From: Luteibaculum sp964627445
Lineage (GTDB): Bacteria; Bacteroidota; Bacteroidia; Flavobacteriales_D; Luteibaculaceae
Assembly: GCA_964627445.1 (NCBI GenBank)
Contig: CAZVJF010000001.1
Coordinates: forward strand, 248,001-312,000
DNA length: 64,000 nucleotides
Reading direction: 5' to 3'
Made by a program: the position numbers and the translations under genes. Positions 24,169 to 33,400 of this stretch are shown in pieces (positions within the stretch are counted from its first letter, which is position 1; every line of letters begins with the position of its first letter). The notes beneath the pieces are model-generated. The model did no database searches and was not told the DNA's origin. It worked only from the letters and a program-made list of their open reading frames with translations.

Positions 24169-25827
24169 GCTTTCAATGTCAACGGCATTTTTCATTACGC
24201 CCTCAACGCGTTTGGAGGCATCATCGGTTTGTTGCGACTGCTGGCTGGCTCCTTCTGCCATTTCTTGGATGGCCGAAGAAACCTCCTCGGTGGTCGCTTT
24301 CATTTGCTCCGACTTGGTAGCCACCGCTTGACCGGATTGGGTTACCATAGTCGCTACCTGAACAATATCCATTAACAGTTCATTCAACTGGTCTACGGCA
24401 CTGTTGTATGCATCACCCAGCTGTTTAATATCGCCTTTTACATCTCGAGTAAATTGGTACTGGAGGTTTCGTTTGGAAAGCTCGAGCATGAGATCTTTAA
24501 TTTCTATAATCGGATCGGCAATACTGGTTAATAAGTCATTGATAGAAATACTCAAGGTTAGCCAGTCTCCCTCCAGCCCCTCGATGTTTACACGAGCACT
24601 TAAATCACCATCCTCAGCAGCGATATCGGCCACGCGTTTCAGATCGCGTAAGATGTCTTTTTGGATTTGAATGCTTTTTACAAAAGCCGTGTAAAAGGTA
24701 TCCTCTCCCACGGTTACCTTGGATAATAAGAGCTCTACCCATTCTTTGCTGCCATCCTTTCGCTGAATCTCAAATTCTATTGCCTGGTCGCTAGCACTTG
24801 CGCCTTCGCCATAAGCACTGTGGCGGCTGAGGTGTTGATTGGGCAACAACATGGTTACACTATTTCCTACCGCATCCGACCGGTCTAATCCCCAAAGATT
24901 CTCTGCAGCCTTGTTTACGTAAAGGATTTTTCTGGACTTGCCATCAAAGGTAATCACCGCGTCTGCCGCTTGCTCCAGAATCTCGTAATTTTTAATTTTC
25001 TCTGTGCGCTCTGCCGTTATATCCTTTGCGAAAGCGGTGTAGAATACATCATCTCCGTTTTTTGTTTTGGTGATGGACAAATGAGCCCAAATGCGTTTTC
25101 CGTCTTTACGCTGAACCTCAACTTCTCGTCCAATACCCACGATTTTATTGACTCCAGTCTGCATGTTTTTATCAACATAGGAGTCGTGTGGTGCCTTGTG
25201 TTCATCGGGCACCAACATGCGTATATTTCGACCCAGCACTTCATCGCGTCTATAGCCCCACATGTGCTCGGCAGCTTTATTCATAAACACGACTTCCTTG
25301 GTATACCCATTGATGGTTACCACAGAGTCTACCGCCTCTTCTAATATCTTGTTATTGGCCTCGCGCTCTTGTACCACCTTAGAAATATCGGTAGCCAGCT
25401 TGATGATCCGTTCTACCTTACCCTCTTTGTTGCGAACGGCAGCGTAGGATGCCTGAATCCAAATTGGAGATCCATCCTTACGGTATCTTTTGAACTCTCC
25501 CGATTCAGTATTTCCGCTGGCCAAGTCTTTCCAAAATTCTTTGTACTCGTTACTAGACGCATACTCGTCATCACAGAAAATGCGATGATGCTCACCCACC
25601 AATTCAGACTCCGAACTGTAACCCATGGCTTCAATCCATTTGTCATTTACAGCCAGTATCTTTCCAGTAGGATCAAATTCTATAGACGCCCAGCCATTGT
25701 CTATGGCTTGTCTTAAAAACTGAAGCTCCTGTTCTAGCTTTGCAGAGTCTGCATTAGACGGGGCATTCGCCCCAGAGCTGGAAGAGGATCTAGAAGTAGA
25801 TCTTTTTGGGTTGTTTTCTTGTGCCAT
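23437..25827 (-). CDS. Soluble three-PAS methyl-accepting chemotaxis protein
   Basis: A 796-residue cytoplasmic receptor without membrane segments. After a Ser/Arg-rich start come PAS1 (~40-160, again with WASIEFDPTG), PAS2 (~165-285, with VVTINGYTKEVVFMNKAAE) and PAS3 (~290-400, with AVITFDGKSRKILYVNKAAE). PAS2 is the extra domain relative to the paralogue at 20297. The HAMP-like and signalling regions follow. The last 243 codons are identical in DNA to that paralogue, including the tip EAARAGEAGRGFAVVAEE, so both receptors should form mixed arrays. The upstream neighbour is a 55-residue membrane peptide gene in the same orientation. Confidence 0.94.
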   Translation of the reverse strand: MAQENNPKRSTSRSSSSSGANAPSNADSAKLEQELQFLRQAIDNGWASIEFDPTGKILAVNDKWIEAMGYSSESELVGEHHRIFCDDEYASSNEYKEFWKDLASGNTESGEFKRYRKDGSPIWIQASYAAVRNKEGKVERIIKLATDISKVVQEREANNKILEEAVDSVVTINGYTKEVVFMNKAAEHMWGYRRDEVLGRNIRMLVPDEHKAPHDSYVDKNMQTGVNKIVGIGREVEVQRKDGKRIWAHLSITKTKNGDDVFYTAFAKDITAERTEKIKNYEILEQAADAVITFDGKSRKILYVNKAAENLWGLDRSDAVGNSVTMLLPNQHLSRHSAYGEGASASDQAIEFEIQRKDGSKEWVELLLSKVTVGEDTFYTAFVKSIQIQKDILRDLKRVADIAAEDGDLSARVNIEGLEGDWLTLSISINDLLTSIADPIIEIKDLMLELSKRNLQYQFTRDVKGDIKQLGDAYNSAVDQLNELLMDIVQVATMVTQSGQAVATKSEQMKATTEEVSSAIQEMAEGASQQSQQTDDASKRVEGVMKNAVDIESRADLINTSAEKGQESAKSGLTTVKQVVESMGKIQNSAGVTQESIEVLTERSEEIARTLNVITDIAAQTNLLALNAAIEAARAGEAGRGFAVVAEEIRKLAEDSRKSAVDIQNVVTAVQKDINQASKAIGEMSSSVKSGNDASQAAEEVFEAIGASTSETFKLSEQIQAAAAEGKEGINETVKNIEMIVVVAEETAAGTEEIATSAKDFTTGMEEVYKTSTELASAANKVSEGLATFKFRDEEK

Positions 25828-25964
25828 GCTACTTTATTTTATTTACACTTGGACTAGATGCGGATTACCACTGTTGAATTTGCCTTTACGTATTGCTTTT
25901 GTGTATTTGAATACGCCTTTACTGCTTCTTTGAAAGGATACTCACATAGAGATACCTTGCGCTG

Positions 25965-26132
25965 CTAGCTAAAAAGCTCACCTAAGCCTAATAGAACCGC
26001 TAGCCATACCAGGCCTTTAATGAGAAAAAACAGAAAGCCTGCTACTCCAATTTTCTTGATCCATCCTACCTGGTCTGATTTTGATTTACTGCTGTGTACT
26101 TGCTCCATTTGACCTTTGTTTTTATTCATCAT
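25965..26132 (-). CDS. Small single-span membrane protein
   Basis: A 55-residue frame, starting MMNKNKGQMEQVHSSKS, with a polar Lys-rich first half, then WIKKIGVAGFLFFLIKGLVWLAVLLGL as a transmembrane helix and a short end (GELFS). Small proteins with the pattern WIKKIG-(x)GF-FFLIKGL-W are widespread in Bacteroidota, often wrongly labelled as tRNA-synthetase fragments, which supports this being a real gene. It lies 137 bp upstream of the three-PAS receptor start and downstream of the conserved 46-bp block. Its position raises the possibility of a membrane partner for the otherwise soluble receptor, but this is inference only. Confidence 0.62.
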   Translation of the reverse strand: MMNKNKGQMEQVHSSKSKSDQVGWIKKIGVAGFLFFLIKGLVWLAVLLGLGELFS

Positions 26133-26377
26133 TGCACCTACCTCGCTCCCTTTGACGCGATCATTAGAGGGCTTCGATTTCCGGTAGGGAAGTTTCGGCT
26201 TATGGACATAGTTCTATCATACTATCTATGCTGTAAAGCCGCTGCTTCAACATGGTTAGCAAGTTAATGGAGTAAAAAGGCAGCTACAATCGAGTGTAGC
26301 TTCTAAACCGTCTAGGGTAAAACTCTTAGAAGTAAAAATATTTCACTGTAAACGACTGAATAACAGCAATGTAAAAA
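26133..26377. other. Non-coding gap upstream of the small membrane protein gene
   Basis: No gene is seen. The stretch contains the conserved 46-bp block at 26284-26329 and probably the promoter for the small protein, receptor and cheW2. No exact TAnnTTTG was found. Confidence 0.6.
26284..26329 (-). promoter_or_regulatory. Conserved 46-bp block with palindrome, second copy
   Basis: CTACAATCG (26284-26292) and CTAGGGTAAAACTCTTAG (26312-26329) have the same 28-bp start-to-start distance as the copy at 22472. The inverted repeat is retained with two G-T type pairs in place of perfect complementarity. It lies ~150 bp upstream of the small membrane protein gene and 49 bp after the NarL-type regulator gene. 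Confidence 0.5.
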
Positions 26378-27025
26378 CTATACCAAAAGCTTTTGATTGA
26401 GGGCAATGCGCACTAAATCTGCGGTATTGTGTGCTTGGAGTTTGCGCATAATATTGTAGCGGTGCGCATTAACTGTGCGTTCGCTAATATCTAGCTCTGC
26501 TCCTATCATTTTATTGCTCAACCCATCTACAATACACTGCAATATTTCCTTTTCGCGATCCGTAAGGTTATAGGATTCCCTAACTGCCACTTCTTTTTTG
26601 CCCTGCAACATAGATTTGGTAAGTACTTCGGAAACTTCAGGCGTTAAATACATCTTACCCGAAGCTACAATTTGTACTGCTTGTATGATAGTTTCTTCAC
26701 TGGCATCTTTAACCAAGTAGCCTTTAGCGCCGCTATCGACCGCATCCAAAATATGTTGCTCATCCAGGTGCATACTCAATACCATCACCGGCACTTCGGG
26801 AAGTACTATAGCAAAGCTTTTTACCAACTCTATGCCGTTCATCCCTGGCATAGATATGTCTGTAATGAGTATATCGGGCTGGTGTTGTTTGGCAAAGGCA
26901 ATAGCTTCCTCACCTGAAGAAAAATCGGCTACTACTTGTAAGTTTTCCTGTGCATCGAGCAAAAAGGCAAGTCCTTTTCTTAGAACCTCATGATCGTCAA
27001 CCAGTAAAATTTTAATCAGTGCCAT
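26378..27025 (-). CDS. NarL/LuxR-type response regulator
   Basis: The 215-residue protein has a receiver (DD in ILLVDDHEVLR, acceptor Asp in ILITDISMPGMNG, Lys in YLVKDASEE) and a C-terminal LuxR-type HTH from ~150 (NLTDREKEILQCIVDGLSNKMIGAELDISERTVNAHR). It should bind DNA as a dimer at inverted repeats when phosphorylated. Its start overlaps the end of the REC-histidine kinase gene by 14 bp, so the two are a coupled two-component pair. The nearest palindromes are the CTAGG blocks at 26312 and 22500, both in front of receptor operons, which makes these receptors candidate regulon members. This is inference. Confidence 0.93.
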   Translation of the reverse strand: MALIKILLVDDHEVLRKGLAFLLDAQENLQVVADFSSGEEAIAFAKQHQPDILITDISMPGMNGIELVKSFAIVLPEVPVMVLSMHLDEQHILDAVDSGAKGYLVKDASEETIIQAVQIVASGKMYLTPEVSEVLTKSMLQGKKEVAVRESYNLTDREKEILQCIVDGLSNKMIGAELDISERTVNAHRYNIMRKLQAHNTADLVRIALNQKLLV

Positions 27026-28136
27026 TTTGGTTTGTATTGAGGGTTATTTGAACTGTAGTTCCTTTGCCGGGAGCGCTCGTTATGCTGAGATGCGCTCCAA
27101 TAGCATGACAACGCTCTTGAATATTTTTTAGACCAATGCCAGAGCTTTGAGCCACCTGTTCTAAATTAAAACCTTTTCCGTTATCGCTTATCGTAAATGT
27201 AAGTTTTCCATTGAGGTATCTTCTATGCACCTCAACCCGTGTAGCACTGGCATGTTTTATGATGTTGTTTAGCGCCTCTTGAATTGTGCGATAGATTACT
27301 GTTTGCTGATATAGACTTAATATGGGTAAATCTTGATGGTTGTAAGCATGCAGCTGCAGAACATTTAAATCATTGAGCCTGTCGAATAAATTTTGCAAGG
27401 CCACACCAAGGCCACGCGTTTCAATGTCGGAAGGTGTTAAGCGGTGGGAGATTTCGCGAATTTCGCGTAGTGCGTCTTCAATAAGGGTTGTTGCGCTTTT
27501 AAAAGCTTCTTCCATAGCGCCATTGAGGGCCAACGTTCTGGAGATGCCGCTGAGACTGAACTTTGCTGCTGTTAAGGTCTGGCATACACCATCGTGCAAA
27601 TTTGCTGCTATGCGTTTTCGCTCATTGATCTCGGCCTCTTCCAAGTCCTTTTGCAACTTCATGGTGTAGGAGATTTCTTCCTCTAGTTGCTGGTTGGTAT
27701 TCTTGAGTTCTAAGGTGCGTTGTGCTACCAGCCGTTCCAACTCCATATTTTTTTTGGCATTGAGTTGGTCGTTTTTAAACCGTACCTCTGCTATCTCTAT
27801 AGCAGTAAAAATATCTTTTGTGGAAAAGGGTTTTAGTAGGTAGCCATAAACCCCGATTTCTCGGACCTGGTTAATGATAAAATCATTGGAAGTAGAGGTT
27901 AAGAAGATACAAGGAAGGTTGTACTTGCTTTGAAATACCCTGGCGATGTCTATACCAGTTTCCTTACCAATGAGATTTATGTCTAGCAGTGCTAAATCAA
28001 TATTCTTGGAAGCGGGAACATCAATGGCATCGTGGTAATTGGAAACGGTTTGCACCACTTGGTGCCCCATATTATCCAGCTGCTTGCGCAGAGCGGTAGC
28101 TGTAACTCTATCATCTTCTGCAATTAGTATGTCCAT
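27012..28136 (-). CDS. Receiver-histidine kinase hybrid (REC-HisKA_3-HATPase)
   Basis: Residues 1-120 are a receiver (EDD at 7-9, acceptor Asp in LALLDINLIGKETG near 53, Lys in LLKPFSTKD). A coiled coil (~130-185) leads to a HisKA_3 domain with the phospho-His in RIAANLHDGVCQTL, then an ATPase with NIIKHASATRVEV, ISDNGKGF and GIGLKNIQERC. There is no membrane segment or PAS domain, so the input is likely the N-terminal receiver itself. A kinase controlled by a receiver can be driven by another histidine kinase; CheA of the adjacent cluster is a candidate. The output is presumably the NarL-type regulator encoded immediately downstream with a 14-bp overlap. A gap of 200 bp precedes it. Confidence 0.92.
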   Translation of the reverse strand: MDILIAEDDRVTATALRKQLDNMGHQVVQTVSNYHDAIDVPASKNIDLALLDINLIGKETGIDIARVFQSKYNLPCIFLTSTSNDFIINQVREIGVYGYLLKPFSTKDIFTAIEIAEVRFKNDQLNAKKNMELERLVAQRTLELKNTNQQLEEEISYTMKLQKDLEEAEINERKRIAANLHDGVCQTLTAAKFSLSGISRTLALNGAMEEAFKSATTLIEDALREIREISHRLTPSDIETRGLGVALQNLFDRLNDLNVLQLHAYNHQDLPILSLYQQTVIYRTIQEALNNIIKHASATRVEVHRRYLNGKLTFTISDNGKGFNLEQVAQSSGIGLKNIQERCHAIGAHLSITSAPGKGTTVQITLNTNQNGTD

Positions 28137-28336
28137 CGCTTGGTTTTTTTAGGACACACCACCGAAGCAGTTACAGCTAGCAAACCATGTTGCCTTGGTA
28201 GCTTTGAGCTTACAGATTGAGGCGTGTTTTGTGAGGAATAAGGGTTCATTACGCCTCTTAAACTACCTCATTTGAGATTATCCTGCCTCATAAAATTGAT
28301 CAATCTCTCAGAAAAGCGGTTGTATGGAAGAAAATA

Positions 28337-28789
28337 CTAGTTTTTCTTGAATCCGATAATTCCAACGCCACACCCCAGGCCTTTGCCCTCGAACTCATAT
28401 TCGATGTAGTACACACCCGTTGCATTGCATTTGTATGTAATGGTTGGATAATACGCATTCTGAGCCCGATTGCTGTTGTAATTGGTCATAATGCGCTTGC
28501 GTTTTCTATCGTACAGGGTTACCTTCATTCCTGCCGAACTACCTGAGCAAGAGGTAAGTATATATGTGCTTCCGGTAGAAAACACCGAAGAAATCTCTAC
28601 CGATGTACCGCTAGTTCCATCGATATTCACCTTATTCGCTTTTAAGAATTTATAGCCGTCTATTTGGGCTGCGCAATCGTCCAAAAAATCCTCATCGTCA
28701 CAGTCCACTTGCACTGGCATTGAGGAAGTTAGCATAAACACACCCGCTAAAAACAGTAAATACCGAAGTTTTAATGCCATCTCTTTCAT
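28337..28789 (-). CDS. Secreted protein of unknown function
   Basis: A 150-residue product with a signal peptide (YLLFLAGVFMLTSS, cut before MPVQVD). The mature part begins with an Asp/Cys-rich stretch (VDCDDEDFLDDCA) and continues as a beta-rich domain with VTLYDRKRKRI and GVYYIEYEFEGKGLGCGVGI, which resembles a bacterial pre-peptidase-like beta sandwich. Five mature Cys residues are present. No named family is recognised. It is the last gene of the run ABC transporter-MORN-lipoprotein-this gene, 2 bp after the lipoprotein stop. Confidence 0.75.
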   Translation of the reverse strand: MKEMALKLRYLLFLAGVFMLTSSMPVQVDCDDEDFLDDCAAQIDGYKFLKANKVNIDGTSGTSVEISSVFSTGSTYILTSCSGSSAGMKVTLYDRKRKRIMTNYNSNRAQNAYYPTITYKCNATGVYYIEYEFEGKGLGCGVGIIGFKKN

Positions 28790-28791
28790 AT

Positions 28792-29715
28792 TTACTTTGA
28801 ATTTATGAGTTGTTGCCGAATTGCAGAAATTTCTTGTTGTATTGCACTCACGTCTTCCTGGGTCACTACAATTTCTGTTGTAGAACTATCTTCTACGATC
28901 AGGTTGCCGTTCTCGTCTTCGTATTGGGTTATTTCTCCTTCGTGGTAAATCATTTCTATGCCCTCAAACGCGGCTTCCAACAGTTGGAAAGAAGTGGCAA
29001 AAGAAGCAAAGTGCTCATCAGAGGCGTACAGGTTTAGTAACAAACTTATGCTTTCTAAGGCCAGTTTTTGCTCGGCCACTATTTCTCGCAAAACATCGCT
29101 ATCTGCGTTGTTGTCTGCTACGGTGGCCGTTAAATACAATCCTTCGACCCATCCTCCCAAAATCATAGCCACGGAGACTTTACCGCGGTTTTGTTTTTGG
29201 AGGTAATCGTTCATTTTTTGAAAATTCATTTGCGAAGCGTTCGTCAACGCATCTACATCATCGCTTTTTTGCGCTAAATCTCTAATGGTGGCAATGTCAA
29301 AAAACTGCCCTACTTTCAATTTATCGGCAAGTGTACGTATAGAACCCACGTAGTCTAAAGATTGTTTTACCTCGCCATAGACATTGGCGTACCCCATATC
29401 GGCTCCGTAAATGCCCATGTTGGTAGCCTGGCTAAACCAACCACTGTAGCTATCGGCCTTCTCGGTGTTTTGCACCACGCCTTCGTCAAAGGGTATACCA
29501 ATGCCTTCCATAATGGCTGCTGCCTGCAGTGGCGAGGGTATGGACTGCACCAAAGCATAAAATTCCTCATCACTAATTTGGATGTCTGATTTTTGAATTT
29601 GCTTTTGTGCTTGGTTCTTCGTCAACTCCGACAGTGGATCTACATTGGAGTCTGATACGCATGCTCCAAAAAGAAACACGATACCGCCTATTATTATTGC
29701 ACTTGCCTTGCTCAT
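28792..29715 (-). CDS. Predicted lipoprotein of unknown function
   Basis: The 307-residue product has a lipoprotein signal ending FLFGACVSDS with the modified Cys near residue 19. The mature part is largely helical: LVQSIPSPLQAAAIMEGIG, a Gly/Tyr-rich stretch (GIYGADMGYANVYG), long helices through ~130-220 and a Gln/Glu-rich end. I recognise the type as a conserved hypothetical of Bacteroidota but not its function. It is followed after 2 bp by the secreted protein gene and preceded by the MORN gene at 20 bp. Together these three exported proteins could assist the ABC transporter encoded first in the run. Confidence 0.78.
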   Translation of the reverse strand: MSKASAIIIGGIVFLFGACVSDSNVDPLSELTKNQAQKQIQKSDIQISDEEFYALVQSIPSPLQAAAIMEGIGIPFDEGVVQNTEKADSYSGWFSQATNMGIYGADMGYANVYGEVKQSLDYVGSIRTLADKLKVGQFFDIATIRDLAQKSDDVDALTNASQMNFQKMNDYLQKQNRGKVSVAMILGGWVEGLYLTATVADNNADSDVLREIVAEQKLALESISLLLNLYASDEHFASFATSFQLLEAAFEGIEMIYHEGEITQYEDENGNLIVEDSSTTEIVVTQEDVSAIQQEISAIRQQLINSK

Positions 29716-29735
29716 AACCTGCTATTTCTTGATGA

Positions 29736-30476
29736 TTAATATTTTTTCCGTTCTATAATTTCCCCGAATTCGTCATAGGTGGTCCAAACTCCTGCTTTTC
29801 GTCCGGTAAGGTAATCGCCTTCGGTTGCCAACTGGCCGTTCCAATGCCAGGTTTTCCAGCGCCCTACTTTTTTATCGTTGTTATACTCCCCCTCCATACG
29901 TATCTGCGTGGTATTGTACCATGCCTTAAAGGAGCCTTGCTTTTTACCCTGGTCGTAGTTTTCTTCCTTTATTTTATTTCCGTTCTCATACCACGCATTG
30001 GCGGGGCCATTGAGTTTTCCTTTGTCAAACACCACCTCGAAACGCTTATTGCCGTTGGGATGATACAACGTACGCTCTCCATGCCTTTCGCCATCTGAAA
30101 ATAGTGCCGATAGGATGACATTGCCTTGCTCATCGTACTTCTTCCAAATCTTGGTTTTTTTGTTGTTGACATACTCCCCTTCCAGCATAAGCGCTCCCGA
30201 GGGATAGTAGTACTTCCAGAGGCCCTGCTTTTGATAATTCCCCTCACTGGCTTTATTGCCATTTTCATGGTAGTTGGTTAGTACGGCTATGGCCTCCTCT
30301 GGCTCATCCAGTACCGGGTCTACAACCTCTTGTGCAGTTTCACGGCTAATCAATTCATCCACGTCTACTTCTTCCTCGGTAGACTCCTGTTCTGTGGGTG
30401 CCTTCTCTGCCTCTTGCGCTACCAATGGAACCGGCAAAAACAAAAGCAAGCAGAGGTATAACATATACTTCATCAT
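29736..30476 (-). CDS. Exported MORN-repeat protein (YwqK-like)
   Basis: A 246-residue protein with a signal peptide (MLYLCLLLFLPVPLVAQ), an acidic stretch (~22-60), then six or more MORN_2-type repeats, seen as YHENGNKASEG, YYPSGALMLEGEY, YDEQGNVILSA, YHPNGNKRFEV, WYENGNKIKEE, and WHWNGQLATEGDY. Similar proteins are often labelled YwqK-family antitoxin, but that label has little experimental support for exported versions, and a surface or periplasmic binding role is more likely. Its start overlaps the stop of the ABC transporter gene by one base, so it is coupled to it. Confidence 0.85.
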   Translation of the reverse strand: MMKYMLYLCLLLFLPVPLVAQEAEKAPTEQESTEEEVDVDELISRETAQEVVDPVLDEPEEAIAVLTNYHENGNKASEGNYQKQGLWKYYYPSGALMLEGEYVNNKKTKIWKKYDEQGNVILSALFSDGERHGERTLYHPNGNKRFEVVFDKGKLNGPANAWYENGNKIKEENYDQGKKQGSFKAWYNTTQIRMEGEYNNDKKVGRWKTWHWNGQLATEGDYLTGRKAGVWTTYDEFGEIIERKKY

Positions 30477-33400
30477 TACTGTGTTTTTTGGTTTTTATCT
30501 GTCGCTGTTGCCGCTTTCTTCAGTTTTAGCTTAGGCAACTTGGGCCACTGTATAGCAGCCATGCGATCTATTAATTTCTTTAGCCAGTCAAAGTACAGGG
30601 CGATAAATGCCAGCAAACTCATTAGCCATATTACCAAAAGGTTGTAGCTAAAAGTTTCCATGTACTTGTTGGTAAAAGGTATGGGCTTTAGTGGGGCGTA
30701 TAAGTGCGCACGATACCCTCGCTCTGCAACAAGCGGTGTACGATACACAGGGTCTATAATTTGCTGTAGACGTCCATCAATCACCTTAATTTTTTGGGTT
30801 GCCGTAGTGTTGCGCACCAATTCGGCTAGGCTTTCGTTTGCGTAGCTTGCCTGGTATGCATCGTATTGGTTGATACCCGAACTGGCAAATAGGCTTGCTT
30901 TTTTCTCGGTTAGCAAATCTTCTACTTGGGTAAAATACTCGGCATAAAAGTCATTTAACCGCTCCAGGTAGCTTTTAAAATCTGCTAGAGCTGCATCATC
31001 AAAAGTACTGGGGTTCCATGTGCTGGCCTCAGGGTAGCGGTGCTCCTCGGGCAAGCGCACATACTCGGACTGAAGCGCTTGCTGAATTACTGCTAAATTT
31101 TCTTGTGCTTGCTGCGTATCGGTATCATTTTCATTTACTGCCTCTGCAGCCAAGCTGCGCAATTCGGGAATCCAGTACGCCATGCGGTAATTCAAATCGC
31201 TCTGCAGCTTATTCCAGAAATACAAGTCTTTCTCAAAACCATTGCGCTTAAATTGCGCCACCGCCAAGGCTTCAAAAGCCCAACGCGAAGCCATAACCTC
31301 AGCCACCACGGGCACCGTGTTTTCCTCGCCCAAAAAGCGATTGATACGATCGAAACTAAATATGGCTCCCGACAAGATCATTTGTGGAATAAGGATTAGC
31401 GGTATAAGAATGTATATGGTAACAGCCGATTTAAAGCTGGCCGATATGTTTAGCCCTAAAATGTTGGCAAAACACGCCACTGTAAACAGCGTAAGCCAGT
31501 AGGTTAGATCCATACCCTGGATATCCAAGATGCTATTTCCTATCCAAACAAAAAGTGCCGTTTGTATGGCGGAGAAGGTAAACAGTATACCCACCTTACT
31601 AAAGAGATATGCCGCTTTATTTAAACTCAGAAACTTCTCGCGCTTCAGAATTTTACGGTCTTTAATAATCTCCTCGGCCGATATGGTAAGGCCCATGAAG
31701 AGCGCCACCACAATACTCATAAAGATAAACGCAGGGATGTTTTCGTTTTTGTAGAAGTTGTACTGATCGGAGTCTACTGCGTTTTTTACAATAAAGGCCA
31801 AGACCAAAGCCAACACCGGAGCTTCTAAAACATTGATGAGCATGTACTGGGTGTTCTTCAGTTTGGCATGCACATCGCGCTTGGTAAAAACCCACCACTG
31901 CTGTATCTTTTTAGGAATAGACAAGGAGTTGGGCGGTGGATCTGTTGCCTGGGGTACCTGCGGCACCTCAAACTCCTCCTGGTAGTAATGATTCCACTGT
32001 TGGGGAGACACTTTACGCTGCTCCAGATAGCGCCCGTAATCATCTACCAATTTGGCATCGATAATGTTAAAAACCAACTCTGGGTTTACATTTCCGCAAG
32101 TAATACATTCTCCTATGTCCTGGTTGGCCTGGTTGGCTTTTCGCTTAAAGTATAACAGGGCCTCTACTGGATTTCCGTAGTACACGCAGTATCCACCCAC
32201 ATCCAGAATAAACATCTTATCAAAGAGTTTGTAGATGTCGGAAGACGGCTGGTGTATCACCACGAAAATGAGTTTCCCTTTCAGGGTAAGCTCTTTCAGA
32301 AGATCCATGATATTCTCGGAATCGCGCGATGAAAGCCCCGAAGTGGGTTCATCTACAAACAGCACCGAGGGCTCTCGAAGCAACTCTAAGCCAATATTTA
32401 AACGCTTTCGCTGTCCACCCGAAATGGTTTTCTCCAGCACATTACCCACTTTTAAGTCTTTGGTGGCCATTAAATCCAGGCTCTTTAGCAAGGATATAAT
32501 GCGCTCGTGCAGTTCCGCATCGCTGAGCTCATTCAGGCACAGTTTACCGTTGTAAAAGAGGTTTTGATATACAGTAAGTTCGTCAATAAGCAAGTCATCT
32601 TGAGGCACATAGCCAATAACCCCCGTTACATCGTCCTTTTGGCGGTGTATGTCAATGCCATTAATGAGTACTTTACCTTCGGTGGGAGGCTCGTTTCCAT
32701 TAAGAATATTCAGCAGGGTGGATTTACCTGCACCCGAAGCTCCCATTATTCCCACCAACTTCCCGGTGTCTTCTGCAATATTTATATCGCGTAACCCAAT
32801 GTTGCCTTTCGGAAAAACGTACTGCACATCTTGGGCTACAAAAGATATATTCACATCAATGGCATCCTTTAAAAAGGTAGCGGACACCTCGGAGTAATAA
32901 ATAGGCTTACCCGAAGGGGGTTTAATGGTGCTTCCACTAGGGAATAGGTACAACTTGCCCTTACGCAAGGGTAGACCATTCATGTAAATGTTACTGGCAT
33001 TTACTTTTAAGAAGTATAGCTCTACCGAATTGACCTTGAGTATTTTTAAGGAGCCCGAGAATTGGTCTATGTAAATGTGTTTTTCCTCTCCGTTGTAGTC
33101 TGGGTTTCCGTCAATTAGCAGCAAGTGGTTGTGGGTGGTTTCGCCTTTGCTTTGGTCAAAGGCAAAATCAGTCATGCTGGCATATTCTTCCTTGTCAATT
33201 TTAAAAACCTTGGCTACGGTTTCTACAATTTCCATTGCCAGTGGACCCAGGCTTTCATCGGCCCATATCATTTCTAAAATCCGGATGAAAACAACAATCT
33301 TTTGTTTCTGCTCTAGCGTTTTGTTAATCTTTTTACAGATCCCCAATGTTCGCACCGAGTCTTTTACAGAAGTTAGTTTCTTTTTACCGTCTTCCTCGGG

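Noticed and set aside
29736..30476. Toxin-antitoxin role for the YwqK-like MORN protein
   Set aside because: The protein has a signal peptide and no toxin gene is adjacent; the family label is historical.
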